DNA from: Candidatus Zhuqueibacterota bacterium
Lineage (GTDB): Bacteria > Electryoneota > RPQS01
Direction: 5' to 3'
Assembly: GCA_003818605.1 (NCBI GenBank)
Contig: RPQS01000041.1
Location: 1-34,767 of the forward strand
DNA: 34,767 nt
This document shows positions 33,299 through 34,767 of this stretch, piece by piece. Numbering within the stretch: the stretch's first letter is position 1; each line of letters opens with the position of its first letter. The notes beneath the pieces are model-generated. The model saw only the letters and a program-made list of their open reading frames with translations, had not been told where the DNA came from and ran no database searches. The position numbers and the translations under genes are program-made.

Positions 33299-34054
33299 AT
33301 GATTGAAATACGCAGCTTATACAAATCCTTCCGTGACAAGCAGGTCTTGCGCGGCGTGGATCTGACCATTGAAAACGGTGAATCCATCACGATTATCGGT
33401 CAATCCGGTTGCGGGAAATCCGTACTCCTAAAACATCTGGTAGGTCTGCTGCAACCCGAGTCGGGAGCGGTCATCGTGGACGGACGGAACATCACGACGG
33501 CCAAGCGCAAGGAACTCTATGATATCCGCAAGAGATTCGGAGTGCTTTTTCAGGGTGCGGCGCTCTTCGATTCCATGACGGTGGAAGAAAACGTTTCATT
33601 GGCTCTGCGAACACATACGAATCAGGAGACGGAGAAAATCGCGCAACGGGTGGAAGAGTGCTTGACTCTGGTCAGCATGAACGGCACACAGAAGCTGAAA
33701 CCGGCGGAACTTTCAGGCGGGATGAAGAAGCGAGTGGGATTGGCGCGAGCCATTGCCATGCAGCCATCCTACATTTTGTACGATGAACCCACGACGGGAC
33801 TCGATCCGATAACGGCCGATTCCATCAATGATCTGATTATTCATTTGAACCACGAGTTGAACGTCACCACAGTTGTCGTGACACATGACATGGTATCGGC
33901 TTACAAAATCTCTAACCGGATTGTAATGCTGCACAAAGGACAGATCATTTTTTCGGGTACTCCGGAAGAAACGCAGCATACGACGATAGACATTGTTCAC
34001 CGATTCGTCACCGGACAGGCGGATGAGCAGCCTTACGTAATCACGCGATATTAG
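33299..34054 (+). CDS. mlaF: MlaF-family ABC transporter ATPase
   Basis: 251 residues, the normal length. All ABC motifs are present: Walker A GQSGCGKSVLLK, Q-loop LFQGAALFDSM, signature LSGGMKKRVGLARA, Walker B ILYDEPTTGLDP and the H-loop VVVTHDM. The FQGAALFDSMTVEENV stretch and KKRVG signature are characteristic of MlaF rather than general importers. It should power MlaE from the cytoplasmic face. The C-terminal end (FVTGQADEQPY) resembles the MlaF tail that contacts its neighbour. No clear ribosome site stands before the ATG. It is last in the operon and closed by a strong bidirectional hairpin; the next position, where mlaD usually follows, holds a gene on the opposite strand. Confidence 0.95.
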   Translation: MIEIRSLYKSFRDKQVLRGVDLTIENGESITIIGQSGCGKSVLLKHLVGLLQPESGAVIVDGRNITTAKRKELYDIRKRFGVLFQGAALFDSMTVEENVSLALRTHTNQETEKIAQRVEECLTLVSMNGTQKLKPAELSGGMKKRVGLARAIAMQPSYILYDEPTTGLDPITADSINDLIIHLNHELNVTTVVVTHDMVSAYKISNRIVMLHKGQIIFSGTPEETQHTTIDIVHRFVTGQADEQPYVITRY

Positions 34055-34080
34055 ATACACACATCGCATCCGACGACCTA

Positions 34081-34112
34081 TGAAAATCCCGCCCTGAAAG
34101 GCGGGATTTTCA
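34081..34112. terminator. Bidirectional terminator between convergent genes
   Basis: A perfect 13-bp stem, TGAAAATCCCGCC (34081-34093) with GGCGGGATTTTCA (34100-34112), six-base loop. The A-rich and T-rich outer pairs supply a U run on both strands, so it can serve mlaF and the convergent gene at 34131. Confidence 0.9.
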
Positions 34113-34130
34113 CGTTATACGGAGGCTGAA

Positions 34131-34767
34131 TCACCGAACAATTTCGATCAGACCGGTAGAATCCTGAGCCAGAATTCTGTTCATGCCGGCTGGTGCGGCA
34201 CGGGTTCCGAGATTGGAAATGCGCGTTGGAGTCTGTCCCGGCGAACAGACAAACAATCCATCAAGCCGGTCGCCTACCAATCCGGTGAATACCACTTCTT
34301 GTCCCTGAGGAAATCCGGCCGGGAAGGAGCCAAGCGCCAAGGATCGGGCAGTGTCTCCCATTAGATTCACCGTAAAAACTTCGCGCGGACCGTCCCCCCC
34401 CACTTCGAGCGCTAACGTTTCGGAGTCACCGAGCCACGTATAATTCAAAACGTGATTAGTCAGCGTATCGCGGCGGCCGGTTTCCCGGTTGAGGACTACC
34501 AGCACCCGTCCAAAAACATCGCCGGGGATCAAGTAGGAGATTTTCATACCGTCGGTAGATATCTCCGGGCTGGTACCGGTCGGAGCTATGGGATGGCACT
34601 GCAAATTATCCAAGTTGATTTGCCAAATCCCCTGCTGATCCGATCCGTCTTCGGGACCAGCACACACAAGACTATTTTCATCAACTAAAAACCGCGGGTG
34701 CGATCCTCGATCCCAGACTTTTTGGAAGACGGTCGGGGTGCCGGATTCGGCAACATAAATGCCCGCA
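34131..34767 (-). CDS. TolB/PD40-like beta-propeller protein, 3' part, truncated by window edge
   Basis: The minus frame enters at the right edge and runs 211 codons to a stop at 34131; its start lies outside the window. The sequence is a series of beta-propeller blades of about 40 residues: GTPTVFQKVWDRGSHPRFLV, GIWQINLDN then TSPEISTDGMKISYL, GREVF-like PREVFTVNL, and GLFVCS near the end. This is the pattern of WD40-like PD40/TolB repeats found in periplasmic and surface proteins. No catalytic domain is visible in the part seen, so it could be a free propeller or the C-terminal part of a larger enzyme. A GTG within the frame at 34667 is not a convincing start, because the blade pattern continues upstream of it. 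It converges on mlaF and shares the hairpin at 34081-34112. Confidence 0.7.
   Translation of the reverse strand, partial: AGIYVAESGTPTVFQKVWDRGSHPRFLVDENSLVCAGPEDGSDQQGIWQINLDNLQCHPIAPTGTSPEISTDGMKISYLIPGDVFGRVLVVLNRETGRRDTLTNHVLNYTWLGDSETLALEVGGDGPREVFTVNLMGDTARSLALGSFPAGFPQGQEVVFTGLVGDRLDGLFVCSPGQTPTRISNLGTRAAPAGMNRILAQDSTGLIEIVR

Noticed and set aside
1-34767. CRISPR array, insertion sequence, prophage or integrative element
   Set aside because: No regularly spaced repeats, transposase, integrase or phage structural gene was seen. The single tRNA (14689-14760) has no duplicated 3' end nearby that would mark an attachment site.

Overview
The window appears to be chromosomal DNA from a Gram-negative bacterium of the Fibrobacterota-Chlorobiota-Bacteroidota (FCB) superphylum or an allied candidate phylum. 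Supporting signs are a C25 (gingipain-type) peptidase, a subtilisin ending in a type IX secretion (T9SS)-like sorting domain, the short form of AMP nucleosidase, MlaE/MlaF, an outer-membrane barrel protein, and several large secreted beta-rich proteins (PKD, FG-GAP, FN3). The phylum cannot be fixed from the sequence alone. There is no integrase, transposase, phage gene or CRISPR array. Coding density is high, and the genes fall into compact operons bounded by recognisable intrinsic terminators.

Layout: (1) Bases 1-2089, minus strand: the 5' part of a C25 peptidase that runs off the left edge, a cold-shock protein and a gamma-class carbonic-anhydrase-like protein. (2) 2354-2905, plus: a small unrecognised protein with two membrane helices. 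(3) 2960-7083, minus: a GT4 glycosyltransferase followed by a large secreted PKD-CapA chimera. (4) 7486-12258, plus: AMP nucleosidase, a POT-family transporter with an unusually large periplasmic insertion, and an APP1-type Xaa-Pro aminopeptidase. (5) 12315-14760, minus: an M1 aminopeptidase, a VOC-fold protein and tRNA-Gly(CCC). (6) 14922-25281, minus: a six-gene run in which most junctions overlap: small heat-shock protein, Lon, ComF-like phosphoribosyltransferase, secreted subtilisin, dephospho-CoA kinase, secreted S9 peptidase. (7) 25558-29158, plus: a secreted endonuclease/exonuclease/phosphatase-fold protein, TatA, and a response regulator with its DNA-binding domain in front of the receiver. 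(8) 29370-34054, plus: a metallopeptidase/beta-propeller/outer-membrane-barrel fusion coupled to MlaE and MlaF, with no MlaD. (9) 34131-34767, minus: the 3' part of a TolB/PD40-like beta-propeller protein.

The main theme is proteolysis and peptide use. Seven peptidases or peptidase-like proteins of different families (C25, M24B, M1, S9, S8, Lon/S16 and an MA-clan metallopeptidase) lie in 35 kb, together with an oligopeptide-type transporter. A plausible reading is extracellular protein breakdown (C25, S8, S9), peptide uptake (POT) and cytoplasmic trimming (Xaa-Pro and M1 aminopeptidases), beside envelope maintenance (barrel protein plus MlaEF, TatA, CapA chimera). These links are inferred from adjacency; only the family assignments rest on visible motifs. 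The most unusual items are the barrel-peptidase/MlaEF operon, the POT transporter insertion, the seven-motif propeller inside the subtilisin, and the response regulator whose promoter carries a perfect palindrome over its -10 box.
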